59,432 nucleotides of DNA from CAJQQY01 sp964352225. GTDB lineage: Bacteria > Bacteroidota > Bacteroidia > Chitinophagales > Saprospiraceae. Shown here piece by piece: positions 25,835 through 33,902 of this stretch. Each line of letters begins with the position of its first letter. Position 1 is the stretch's first letter. The stretch lies in NCBI GenBank assembly GCA_964352225.1, contig CAYGRM010000004.1, positions 1 through 59,432 on the forward strand, given 5' to 3'. Position numbers and translations under genes: made by a program. The notes under the pieces were generated by a model. It saw only the letters and a list, made by a program, of their open reading frames with translations, ran no database searches and was not told the DNA's origin.

Positions 25835-26686
25835 ATGAAATTGAGAATTATCTACACTTTTTTTAGTTTAATGCTTGGAGCATTTTTCCTCCTAAGTAAC
25901 TCTAGTGGTCGAGCTTCCTCACAATCTGAAGGAAACACAGGCGCACCTAACGACAATGCTGCAGGCAACCGAACCTGCCAAACTTGTCACAACAACGGTT
26001 CTTTTGGAGTAACTCCCGTTTTAGAAATCACAAATGCTGGAGGTACAGTTGTTACTGATAATTTTAATCCTGGCGAAACTTATAATGTAAAAATGACTGT
26101 CGATGCAACAGGTAATCCTGCTGGATATGGCTTTCAAATTACATCTTTAAATGCTGCTGACGGTATGTCTGGTTCACCTGTCAATACCTGGACTAACGGA
26201 AGTGGCAACGTGCAATTTGCTACTATCGGAAATGGAAGACAATATGCCGAACAAAATGGAATAAGTTCTAGTAATGAATTTACCATGGAATGGACCGCTC
26301 CAGCAAGTGGAACCGTTACTTTCTATTATGGAGGAAATGCAATAAATGACAATGGCAATACTAATGGTGATAATGCAATCATGGGCTCCATGTCAATTGA
26401 TGCAAATCCTAATTCATTGAATGAATTGGAAGAAGCTGTTGAGTTGGCTATTTTTCCAAATCCAGTAAGGGATGTTTTGAATTTGCGAACTAATGCTCAG
26501 ACTACTGAAACTTACGATTTGCAATTATTTGATCAAAACGGAAAACAAATCTCAATCGAAAGATTAATGATTCCTTCAGGTGAAAATATTGCTCCCATCC
26601 AGGTTGCTAACTTTCCAACTGGAATTTATAGTTTGATTTTATCCGATGGTAAAAATCAAATCACTAAAAAGATGGTTAAACTCTAG
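25835..26686 (+). CDS. Secreted choice-of-anchor V protein with CXXCH motif and T9SS type A tail
   Basis: A 283-residue protein: signal peptide (1-28), a short segment with CQTCH at about 49-53, a beta-sandwich domain of the Reeler/choice-of-anchor V kind (about 60-190, with FNPGETYNVKMTV and NEFTMEWTAPASGTVTFYYGGN), and a C-terminal T9SS type A sorting domain (about 205-283, LAIFPNPVRDVLNLR… to GIYSLILSDGKNQITKKMVKL). The CXXCH could bind covalent heme c after export, but no distal ligand can be named. It is probably exported by T9SS and attached to the surface. It has its own terminator at 26714-26750. Confidence 0.9.
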   Translation: MKLRIIYTFFSLMLGAFFLLSNSSGRASSQSEGNTGAPNDNAAGNRTCQTCHNNGSFGVTPVLEITNAGGTVVTDNFNPGETYNVKMTVDATGNPAGYGFQITSLNAADGMSGSPVNTWTNGSGNVQFATIGNGRQYAEQNGISSSNEFTMEWTAPASGTVTFYYGGNAINDNGNTNGDNAIMGSMSIDANPNSLNELEEAVELAIFPNPVRDVLNLRTNAQTTETYDLQLFDQNGKQISIERLMIPSGENIAPIQVANFPTGIYSLILSDGKNQITKKMVKL

Positions 26687-26713
26687 TTTCGTTTTTTTAG
26701 TTTTAAAAAAATC

Positions 26714-26750
26714 AAAAGCTCTTGCAGATTCATTTTTGCAAGAGCTTTTC
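26714..26750 (+). terminator. Terminator after the choice-of-anchor V gene
   Basis: AAAAGCTCTTGCA pairs perfectly with TGCAAGAGCTTTT around a ten-base loop, then T-rich sequence; it starts 28 bp past the stop. Confidence 0.9.
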
Positions 26751-26851
26751 TTAATTTTACACTTCAACTATTTTGTATTTGAAAACAACTAATTACAAGA
26801 CAGTTTAACAGCATTCTGAAGATTCCACAAATCTAAATAATTCAAAAAAAT

Positions 26852-28963
26852 ATGTACTCCACCTCCGAGCAACGAAACCTTGTTGATTTATCCAAAAAAT
26901 ATTTAGCAGAAGCTATTTCCGAAAATCAGATTGATGATTTACGAAAAGTTTTAGTATATCATGAATGGAAATATTCCATTCAAAATGATCCTGTGATTAG
27001 TGATTTTGAATATGATACTTTGTATAAAAAGTTGGAAGCACTCGAAGCAAATAATCCTTCGCTCATCACTTCGGATTCTCCGACGCAAAGAGTTTCCAAT
27101 GAGTTGACGGAAGATTTACCTTCGGTGGAACACTTAGTTCCGATGCTCTCGCTAGGCAATTCTTACAATGCGGAAGACTTAAATGACTTCGATACTCAAA
27201 TCAAAAAATTGGTTAATCTGCCGGAAGATGTGGACATCGAATATGTCGTCGAACCAAAATTTGATGGCGGAAGTATTGCCCTCGTTTATGAAGATGATCA
27301 ATTTGTCAGAGGAGCAACTCGAGGCAATGGAACTATGGGAGAAGAGATGACTGCCAATGCCCGAACAATGCCATCCGTCCCTTTGCGAGCTGATTTTGAA
27401 AAATATAATATTCAAAAAGTAGAACTTCGTGGAGAGGTCGTCATCCGGAAAGATTTATTTGAAAAAATGAATGAGGAACGAGAAGCGGAAGGCTTGACAC
27501 TTTTTGCCAACCCTCGAAATACTGCTTCGGGAGGACTTCGAGTAAAAGATCCAAAAGATGCGGCAAAAAGAAATCTAGTTGCTTTCGTTTATCAAGTAGG
27601 AGTGGCGTTGGATGCGGAAGGAAATAATGTTTTAAAAAATCTGACAACACATGATGAGTCAATCGAGTTGCTAGGTTCTTTAGGTTTTAAAATTCCAACC
27701 ATAGAAAAAAAGGTTTGTAAAAATATTCAAGAGGCTATTGATTTTTGCCTAGGTTGGGAAGCGAAACGAGAAGCTTACGACTATGAAATAGATGGAATGG
27801 TTGTCAAGGTAAATAGCCTAGAGTTACAAGACAAATGTGGTTTCACCAATCACCATCCTCGCTGGGCGATTGCCTTCAAATTTAAAGCAAAACAAGCCTC
27901 TACCAAATTAATTGATGTCGAATACCAGATTGGAAAAATTGGTTCGGTAACCCCTGTAGCTAAACTAGAACCTGTGGCTTTGGCAGGCGTAACGATCTCT
28001 TCGGTTTCTTTGCACAATGCAGATTTTATTTCAAGCAAAGATCTTCGTTTGGGTGATACTGTTTTAGTGGAGCGAGCTGGTGATGTAATCCCTTACATTG
28101 TAAAACCGATGGAAGATTTACGAGATGGAAGCGAGCAAAAAATTATTTTCCCGACTCATTGTCCCTCTTGTAACACGATACTTACGCGAGCCGAAAATGA
28201 AGCTGCTTGGCGTTGCGATAATACTACAGGTTGCGAAGCTCAAGTGGTGCAACGAATGATTTTCCATGTTTCAAAAGATGCAATGGATATTGATGGTTTT
28301 GGGAAATCGTATGTCGAGCGTTTTTACGACGAAGGTTGGTTGAGAGATTTGGCAGACATTTATAATTTAAATTATGAAAAGATTGCAGAGCTCGAAGGCT
28401 TTGGCGATCGTTCTGCTTCGAAGCTAAAAGCTGCCATTAACAAGGCGAAGAAAAATCCAATTCATCGGGTTTTGCATAGTTTATCCATTCATCATTTAGG
28501 GAAAAAAGTATCTAAACTTTTAGCAGCTGAAATCAAAAAAGTCCAAGACTTACAAAACTGGACCGAAGATAATTTCACCGAGATAAAGGATGTTGGCCCC
28601 AAAGTTGCAGAAAATGTAATTGCGTTTTTTTCCAAAGAAGAAAATATCGCCTTGCTCGATAAAATGGAATCTTTCGGAGTCAATATGTTGCAGACCGAAG
28701 ATGATATTCCAAAAGCAATTGTGGCAGATGCCTTGCTTTCAGGTAAGACTATTTTGTTCACCGGAACGTTAACTCAAATGGGAAGAAAAGAAGCCCAACG
28801 TCGAGCGGAAGAGTTGGGTGCTAAAAATATTTCAGCCGTTAGTTCTAATTTAAATATCCTCGTGGCAGGTGAAAAAGCAGGGAGTAAATTAAAAAAAGCA
28901 ACTGCTCTGGGAACTGTTGAAATTTTAACGGAACAAGACTTTATCGATTTAATTTCTTCGTAA
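26852..28963 (+). CDS. ligA: NAD+-dependent DNA ligase
   Basis: A 703-residue ligase that seals nicks in replication and repair using NAD+. The Ia domain is at the N-terminus; the adenylation domain carries the active-site lysine K136 in EPKFDGGS and the usual RGNGTMGEEMT, ELRGEVVI and EIDGMVVKV motifs. An OB fold, a four-Cys zinc finger (CPSCNTIL…CDNTTGC), helix-hairpin-helix repeats (about 500-600) and a C-terminal BRCT domain (about 625-700, GKTILFTGTLTQMGRKEAQ) follow in the normal order. Length is slightly above the usual 670. It starts at ATG 26852 after an AT-rich leader. Confidence 0.97.
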   Translation: MYSTSEQRNLVDLSKKYLAEAISENQIDDLRKVLVYHEWKYSIQNDPVISDFEYDTLYKKLEALEANNPSLITSDSPTQRVSNELTEDLPSVEHLVPMLSLGNSYNAEDLNDFDTQIKKLVNLPEDVDIEYVVEPKFDGGSIALVYEDDQFVRGATRGNGTMGEEMTANARTMPSVPLRADFEKYNIQKVELRGEVVIRKDLFEKMNEEREAEGLTLFANPRNTASGGLRVKDPKDAAKRNLVAFVYQVGVALDAEGNNVLKNLTTHDESIELLGSLGFKIPTIEKKVCKNIQEAIDFCLGWEAKREAYDYEIDGMVVKVNSLELQDKCGFTNHHPRWAIAFKFKAKQASTKLIDVEYQIGKIGSVTPVAKLEPVALAGVTISSVSLHNADFISSKDLRLGDTVLVERAGDVIPYIVKPMEDLRDGSEQKIIFPTHCPSCNTILTRAENEAAWRCDNTTGCEAQVVQRMIFHVSKDAMDIDGFGKSYVERFYDEGWLRDLADIYNLNYEKIAELEGFGDRSASKLKAAINKAKKNPIHRVLHSLSIHHLGKKVSKLLAAEIKKVQDLQNWTEDNFTEIKDVGPKVAENVIAFFSKEENIALLDKMESFGVNMLQTEDDIPKAIVADALLSGKTILFTGTLTQMGRKEAQRRAEELGAKNISAVSSNLNILVAGEKAGSKLKKATALGTVEILTEQDFIDLISS

Positions 28964-29045
28964 AATAAAACTAATCATGCAGTACTCTCCCGAGTGCCGT
29001 ACAAAACTGCCGGCCCTCAAATGAGTGCTGCCACAAATAAATAAT

Positions 29046-30473
29046 ATGAAAAATTTTAAAATAACCTTCGCGCTCTCATTCTTACTAATGCTCTTTTTTG
29101 CCAATTGTAAATCACAGCAAAAAACTGCCGAACAAGTCATTGAAAAAACCAACGAGTACGTAACGCTTAATTGCGAATTAGCTGATTGTAAAAAAGATGC
29201 ACCCCTTTATTTATATCGTTTTGATGGATATAATTTTTCCATTTTCAAAACCGCGATGGCTGATTCTAACCTGCCGGCCGAACAGGCAGGCAATGTATTT
29301 ACATTTAAAATCCCCGCTTCGGAAAATCAATTTTATTTCGTAGGTGCTGAGCAAGGAAAAACCAAACCGGTCATTTTAGGGACTGAAAAAAACTTGACGA
29401 TGCAGGGAAGATGCAGCAACATTCGTAAATCTGAATTTGTAGATTCTGAACTCAACACAGACTACGAAATGGCAATCGGTAGATTTAGAAGCTTTCAAGC
29501 AAAGTCTAAAAATTTAAATCGTCAATTTGCTCAAGCGGCTCAAAGTCCTGAGGCTCAAACTGAAATTATTGCAAAATTAAAAGCGAATGATGATGCTCAA
29601 ATAGAATTGTATAATCGCATGAAAGCGAAGCATCCTTATGTTGGGAAAATTTTAGCGACTAAAATGTATTTGAGTTTCCCGAATAATAAAGGCTCTTATG
29701 CAAATGAAGTAGAGTATTACGTCAATGAGTTTTTCACCCATTTAGATTTGAAAGACCCTGACATGGATCGAATGCCGGCACTCTTCGAAACGTTCAGAGA
29801 TTACACGACAACCTTAGTTGCTATTAAGTTTGACCAAGCGAAAATGAAAATTACTTTGGATAATGTTTTAAGAAAAATGAATCCTGAAAGTCAGGCTTAC
29901 CGATTTGCTTTGGGCGCAATCGTACAAACTTTAAAAAGCAAAAATCATCCTTCGTACATTGGCTATGGAAATTTATACTTAGAAAAATATGGCGCTGAAA
30001 ATCAACCTTACATGGTCGAATTGAAAAAAAATATTGACGATGCAAAAAACTTTATCATAGGAGCAGTTGCGCCTGACTTTGAGCAAAACACGCCTGATGG
30101 CAAACCGATGAAATTGAGTGATCTTCGAGGGAAAGTGGTCTTAGTTGATTTTTGGGCGAGTTGGTGTGGCCCTTGTCGAAGAGAAAACCCGCATGTCGTG
30201 AAATTGTATGATAAATATAAAAGCAAAGGTTTCGAAGTACTCGGAGTTAGTTTAGATCGAAAAAAAGATAGTTGGGAAAAAGCGATTGATAAGGATAAAT
30301 TAACTTGGAGTCATGTGAGTGATTTGAAAGGATGGAAGAATGAAGTGGCAAAGCAGTATTCTGTTACTTCAGTTCCACATACCATTTTGTTGGATCAAGA
30401 AGGAAGAATTTTGGCGAGGAATTTACGTGGAGGTGATTTGGATGCGAAGTTGAAGGAGTTGTTTGGGGAGTGA
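29046..30473 (+). CDS. TlpA/ResA-like thiol-disulfide oxidoreductase lipoprotein with DUF4369-type N-terminus
   Basis: Start set at ATG 29046 (MKNFKITFALSFLLMLFFAN), because the lipoprotein signal with Cys21 begins there; an upstream in-frame ATG only adds polar residues. The 475-residue product has a beta-rich N-terminal region (about 40-130) like DUF4369, a helical middle part, and a C-terminal TlpA-type thioredoxin domain (from about 340, APDFEQNTPDGKPMKLSDL). The redox motif WCGPC has C374 and C377, and the cis-Pro lies in TSVPHTILLD. It would reduce or isomerise disulfides in the periplasm. The unit ends just before a palindromic element. Confidence 0.92.
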   Translation: MKNFKITFALSFLLMLFFANCKSQQKTAEQVIEKTNEYVTLNCELADCKKDAPLYLYRFDGYNFSIFKTAMADSNLPAEQAGNVFTFKIPASENQFYFVGAEQGKTKPVILGTEKNLTMQGRCSNIRKSEFVDSELNTDYEMAIGRFRSFQAKSKNLNRQFAQAAQSPEAQTEIIAKLKANDDAQIELYNRMKAKHPYVGKILATKMYLSFPNNKGSYANEVEYYVNEFFTHLDLKDPDMDRMPALFETFRDYTTTLVAIKFDQAKMKITLDNVLRKMNPESQAYRFALGAIVQTLKSKNHPSYIGYGNLYLEKYGAENQPYMVELKKNIDDAKNFIIGAVAPDFEQNTPDGKPMKLSDLRGKVVLVDFWASWCGPCRRENPHVVKLYDKYKSKGFEVLGVSLDRKKDSWEKAIDKDKLTWSHVSDLKGWKNEVAKQYSVTSVPHTILLDQEGRILARNLRGGDLDAKLKELFGE

Positions 30474-30487
30474 TTCCCTTACTAATT

Positions 30488-30667
30488 AGTTATCGGATAT
30501 CTTGAAGCTGAATGTCGTCAACTTAAGAGTTGCGATACCAGCGACTGGCTTTCCGCCAGCCTCTGGTTTTATAATAAACTGGGAGAAATCAGAGGCTGGC
30601 TTGAAGCCAGTCGCTGATACCAAAATTCTTAAGTTGACGACATTCATCTTGAAGATATCCGATAACT
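30488..30667. repeat. 180-bp near-perfect palindromic element (MITE-like)
   Basis: The first 78 or so bases, beginning AGTTATCGGATATCTT, are the reverse complement of the last 78 (AAGATATCCGATAACT) with few mismatches; inner arms share GTCGTCAACTTAAGA and AGCGACTGGCTT / AAGCCAGTCGCT. The centre at about 30565-30590 is short and unpaired. No protein-coding frame makes sense inside it. It fills the gap between the TlpA-like and dipeptidase genes and ends 19 bp before the latter's start. Confidence 0.85.
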
Positions 30668-30685
30668 GAGCACCTAAAAATAAAT

Positions 30686-31387
30686 ATGATGAAACGCCTT
30701 TTTCCATTTTTAATTCTTTTACTTTTTTCAACTTGTGAAGAAAATACTTCGACTCAAGAAAAAAATAACAATACTCTTACAAAACCAGCTCAAGAGGTTT
30801 TACCTGAAAAAGAAAATCCAAAACTAATCGTTTTTGATTACGACACTACGAAGTGGATAGACCTGCATCACTTAGATTCTACCATCATCATCGACATGCG
30901 ATATGCAACCACCGACAATTTTGTCAAAGAAAAAATGTATGATTGTAGTCGTTGTTTTCTCCGTCCAAAAGTTGCGCAAAAAATAGTTGAAGCACATTTG
31001 ATGTTGCAAGAAGGAGGACTTGGTTTAAAAATGTTAGACTGTTTTCGTCCTCGTCCGATTCAACAAAAGTTGTGGGACAAATTTCAAAATCCACTTTATG
31101 TTACTGACCCTGCCAAAGGTTCGATGCACAATCGAGGTGCTGCGGTTGACTTAACTATTGTCGATGCTGATGGCCAACAATTGGACATGGGAACTGCTTT
31201 TGATTATTTTGGAAAAGAGGCGCATCATGCTTATACTAATTTATCAAAAGAAGTTTTGGCTAATCGAAAATTATTAAAGGAAACCATGCAAGCGGTGGAA
31301 TTGCATCCGATCACGACGGAGTGGTGGCATTATTCTTATCGAGGAGAGAGTTATGAGTTATCGGATATGCTTTGGGATTGTGATTGA
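30686..31387 (+). CDS. D-alanyl-D-alanine dipeptidase (VanX-like, M15D), lipoprotein
   Basis: A 233-residue protein with a lipoprotein signal (lipobox FSTC, Cys17). The M15D zinc site is complete: H148 and D155 in SMHNRGAAVDLT, E212 and H215 in TEWWHY, and Arg in CFRPRP at about 121. VanX/DdpX enzymes split D-Ala-D-Ala; here the lipid anchor puts it in the envelope, where recycling of peptidoglycan dipeptide is more likely than vancomycin resistance (inference; no vanH/vanA neighbours). The palindromic element at 30488-30667 lies directly upstream, so the promoter must be in or before it. Confidence 0.92.
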   Translation: MMKRLFPFLILLLFSTCEENTSTQEKNNNTLTKPAQEVLPEKENPKLIVFDYDTTKWIDLHHLDSTIIIDMRYATTDNFVKEKMYDCSRCFLRPKVAQKIVEAHLMLQEGGLGLKMLDCFRPRPIQQKLWDKFQNPLYVTDPAKGSMHNRGAAVDLTIVDADGQQLDMGTAFDYFGKEAHHAYTNLSKEVLANRKLLKETMQAVELHPITTEWWHYSYRGESYELSDMLWDCD

Positions 31388-31496
31388 TAAATTTCAATCG
31401 TAATTTTAAAATAAATATGAGTTCACTAATCAGTATTAGTTGAATTACAACAATAAGAAGTTGTTTATTTTAGATAGCAGAGCAAGTCACCAACTT

Positions 31497-32201
31497 TTAA
31501 AAAAGAAAATATGAAACGCCTAATATAATGTCTAGATCATATGTTTGAAATAAATCATCGTTAAAATCATCGTGTTTATAATAAACAGAATAGCCAATTT
31601 CCCCTATTAAATTAATTCTTTGATTTAATACATTTCTTACCCCTGTTGATAATCTAAGAGGAGTAATATCTAAAAATTGATTAGTTCTTTTTACTATCTT
31701 ACTAGAGCTATTAGGCAAATCTTTCAATTCTATTTTTTCACTCAATATTAGAGAAGAACCTCCTTCCATAGATATGAAAAAATTTGTTTTGCCATGATTA
31801 AAAAAATCATACTTTACGCCCAATAGAAAATTTATTTGCCTAGATTTTTCAGTAATTAAAAAGTTACAATCTCGTTCATAATTATAACCGACAAAAGGGT
31901 TTATCGGCATAATAGTATTTTCTCTAAAAAATATTGGACAATCTTCTGATAGTCTTTTTTTACGATAAATAGAACTAAACGAAAAAATCCACTTTTTCAA
32001 ATGAAGATTTGTTCTAAGTCCAAAATCTAAAACCATTCTTTCAGATTGCGTTATCAAGCCTAATTCACTTCTACTAGGCTCTAAGTTAATTACATGATAG
32101 GTTGGTTTAATTAAAAAATCTACTGATAAACTTTGTCCATAGCTTTTTCCTGACGCAAAGCCAAGAATTATAAATACGTATTTAAAAGTGTTTTTAATCA
32201 T
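31497..32201 (-). CDS. Predicted outer-membrane beta-barrel protein, unknown function
   Basis: A 234-residue protein with a signal peptide (residues 1-22, ending SYG) and many alternating aromatic strands (LDFGLRTNLHLKKWIFSFSSIYRK, INFLLGVKYDFF, IGEIGYSVYYKH). It ends in LDIILGVSYFLF, with a terminal Phe as in outer-membrane barrels. No named family is recognised. It lies alone between the convergent dipeptidase gene and a 306-bp intergenic stretch; nothing in the context points to its role. Confidence 0.75.
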   Translation of the reverse strand: MIKNTFKYVFIILGFASGKSYGQSLSVDFLIKPTYHVINLEPSRSELGLITQSERMVLDFGLRTNLHLKKWIFSFSSIYRKKRLSEDCPIFFRENTIMPINPFVGYNYERDCNFLITEKSRQINFLLGVKYDFFNHGKTNFFISMEGGSSLILSEKIELKDLPNSSSKIVKRTNQFLDITPLRLSTGVRNVLNQRINLIGEIGYSVYYKHDDFNDDLFQTYDLDIILGVSYFLF

Positions 32202-32507
32202 AAATTATTAATTAGTTTTTTTTTGAAATAATTAAATTACAATTTATTGTAATTCCACTATTAGTATTAAGATGTATTTATTTGATATAATTGCATTTTA
32301 ACAATCTTTTTCTCAATAAACCCGCTCATTTTTAACTCTGTAAAACAAAAATCGTCATTTGCTAGTGCTGGTTCTCTGAACCTTATTTACCCTTAAGCGC
32401 ATAAAAAGATGAAAAAATCCTCAGCATCCTAAAAGAAAATTAAAACCCATTTCCGTCAATTGACAGAAATGGGTTTTATGTTTGATTATTGACCTTGTGA
32501 AAGGAAA
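32202..32507. other. 306-bp intergenic region, minus-strand promoter area plus terminator
   Basis: AT-rich, no coding frame. The right part holds the terminator of the PDZ gene (32442-32478). A tiny palindrome GGTTCTCTGAACC lies near 32371. The left part should hold the promoter of the barrel gene, but no motif is clear. Confidence 0.5.
32442..32478 (-). terminator. Terminator of the PDZ-protein gene
   Basis: AAAACCCATTTC pairs with GAAATGGGTTTT around a loop of about 12 bases, with A-rich sequence at the left that gives a U-run on the minus strand. Confidence 0.88.
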
Positions 32508-33458
32508 TTAATTATCCTTCTCCTTTTTGATAATAATCTTCTTTTTGATTTTTTTAGCACCGTCAGTTCCTTCTTCTTCGAAGTGCATTTCTTGCCCTTC
32601 TTTCATTTCAATAATTTTTCCATCATCCGTTTTCCAAATCATTTTTTCTTCCATCGGGATATCTTTGGAGTCTGCCAAATTTGCTTGTACTTTGTTCACT
32701 TGACCATCTCTTCTGTACATCACTACGATAGAATCTCCTGGCTTGAAGTTTGACAATTTTTTAGTCAACTCTTCGTAAGTGGAGATTTGATGCTCATTAA
32801 CTGATTGTAAAATGTCTCCTTTTTTCAAGCCAGCTTTTTCCGCAGGACTATCTTTTACTACATCTAATAATTCCATTCCTTCAGCAGATGGATCGATCAT
32901 CACTCCGAAAAAAGCACCATTGCCTTTTCGAGTTTTCATGATTCGGATTTCTGTTTTTTTATCGCCATCCATCTCCACATCTATATCTTCTAAAAACTCA
33001 AACGTGTTTTCATCGTCACTTTCTGACTTCATGATGGTAATGTGTTGTCCATATTCTGTCGTGAATTCTTTTTTGGCTTCGTCACCATCAATTTTGATCA
33101 CCGTTTTTTCATCGCCGTCCATAATAAATACATTATCTCCATCAACTGTCACTTCGATTTCTCGTTCTTCGCCAGTCTTTTTTTCATCCCCTCCTTTAGT
33201 TACTCTCACTTCCACATTGACATTCGTTTCCCCTAGTTCATCTTTTTCAAGATATTTGGCTACGTCAAAATCTTCCGCTTCTTTTCCTTCTTTGACAATT
33301 TTTTCTACCACTTCGTTTCCATCTTTATCAATAGTTTTTTTGATAATTACTACCTGTTTTTTTTCCTTTGTTTCTGCTTGCGCAAAAGAAATATTAGGAA
33401 AAATAAAACATCCCAAAAAAAGTAAAACCCATGTAATTTGTATTTTTGAAAGATCCAT
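32508..33458 (-). CDS. Exported PDZ-domain protein with charged N-terminal half
   Basis: A 316-residue protein with a signal peptide (about 1-26, ending FAQA). Residues about 30-185 are very rich in Asp, Glu and Lys and contain repeated short strands such as VTVDGDNVFIMDGDEKTVIKIDGDE-type words. A PDZ domain follows at about 190-275 (FFGVMIDPSAEGMELLDVV, SPAEKAGLKKGDIL, VMYRRDGQ), and the end is a basic run. There is no protease Ser-His-Asp triad, so it is a binding or scaffold protein and not a DegP/HtrA enzyme. Its partner is unknown. Possible calcium binding by the Asp-rich part is only a suggestion. Confidence 0.85.
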   Translation of the reverse strand: MDLSKIQITWVLLFLGCFIFPNISFAQAETKEKKQVVIIKKTIDKDGNEVVEKIVKEGKEAEDFDVAKYLEKDELGETNVNVEVRVTKGGDEKKTGEEREIEVTVDGDNVFIMDGDEKTVIKIDGDEAKKEFTTEYGQHITIMKSESDDENTFEFLEDIDVEMDGDKKTEIRIMKTRKGNGAFFGVMIDPSAEGMELLDVVKDSPAEKAGLKKGDILQSVNEHQISTYEELTKKLSNFKPGDSIVVMYRRDGQVNKVQANLADSKDIPMEEKMIWKTDDGKIIEMKEGQEMHFEEEGTDGAKKIKKKIIIKKEKDN

Positions 33459-33902
33459 ATTTAATTGATTTTATTAAAAATAATTTATGAAATTGGTTAT
33501 TAGGTTATTACGAGAATTGCTGTTATTGGAAATAACTCAATAACTTACTCACTCAATAACCAATCAACTTTAACGTTTCATTAGCAGAACGTATTCTTTT
33601 TTCTAGCAATACTTTCCGTTTTTTTCCAAAACCGTTAAAGGTTAGTTAAACATTCCCAAAGCATCTTTTGATTATATAAATTTGTAAGAATCGGATAGAG
33701 ATTTGTGCTTATTTTACCACCTTTTCTTTTGTAAATTTACAGATTACTATTCATTTTTTTGTTCTTAGACAAATTCTATTTTTAAGTCAAGCCAAAATTA
33801 AAAGTAACACTTCCGTTAGTCGTTTTTAATTTCAATTTTAGCTTGACATAGAATTTATCTGCGGACGATAATTTTTTTAAAAATTTCCAATACTAAATAT
33901 CA
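33459..33902. promoter_or_regulatory. Divergent region between the PDZ and histidine-kinase genes, with two inverted repeats
   Basis: At 33492-33564 ATTGGTTATT pairs with AATAACCAAT and inner GGTTATT words, possibly a dispersed repeat. At 33771-33856 AAATTCTAT…GTCAAGC…AAAATT pairs with AATTTT…GCTTGAC…ATAGAATTT, with a six-base bulge, ending about 46 bp before the kinase start. The second structure could form in the kinase mRNA leader or be a site for a regulator. Confidence 0.5.

Noticed and set aside
30486..30731. 81-residue minus-strand frame across the 180-bp palindrome
   Set aside because: It is created by the palindrome itself and overlaps the start of the dipeptidase gene; no homology-like features.
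30686..31387. VanX-like gene as part of a vancomycin-resistance cluster
   Set aside because: No vanH, vanA or vanR/vanS neighbours; it has a lipoprotein signal, which suits envelope recycling better.
32812..33468. 218-residue plus-strand frame opposite the PDZ gene
   Set aside because: Ser/Phe-rich antisense shadow of the Asp/Glu/Lys-rich coding strand; the minus-strand gene has a signal peptide, PDZ domain and terminator.
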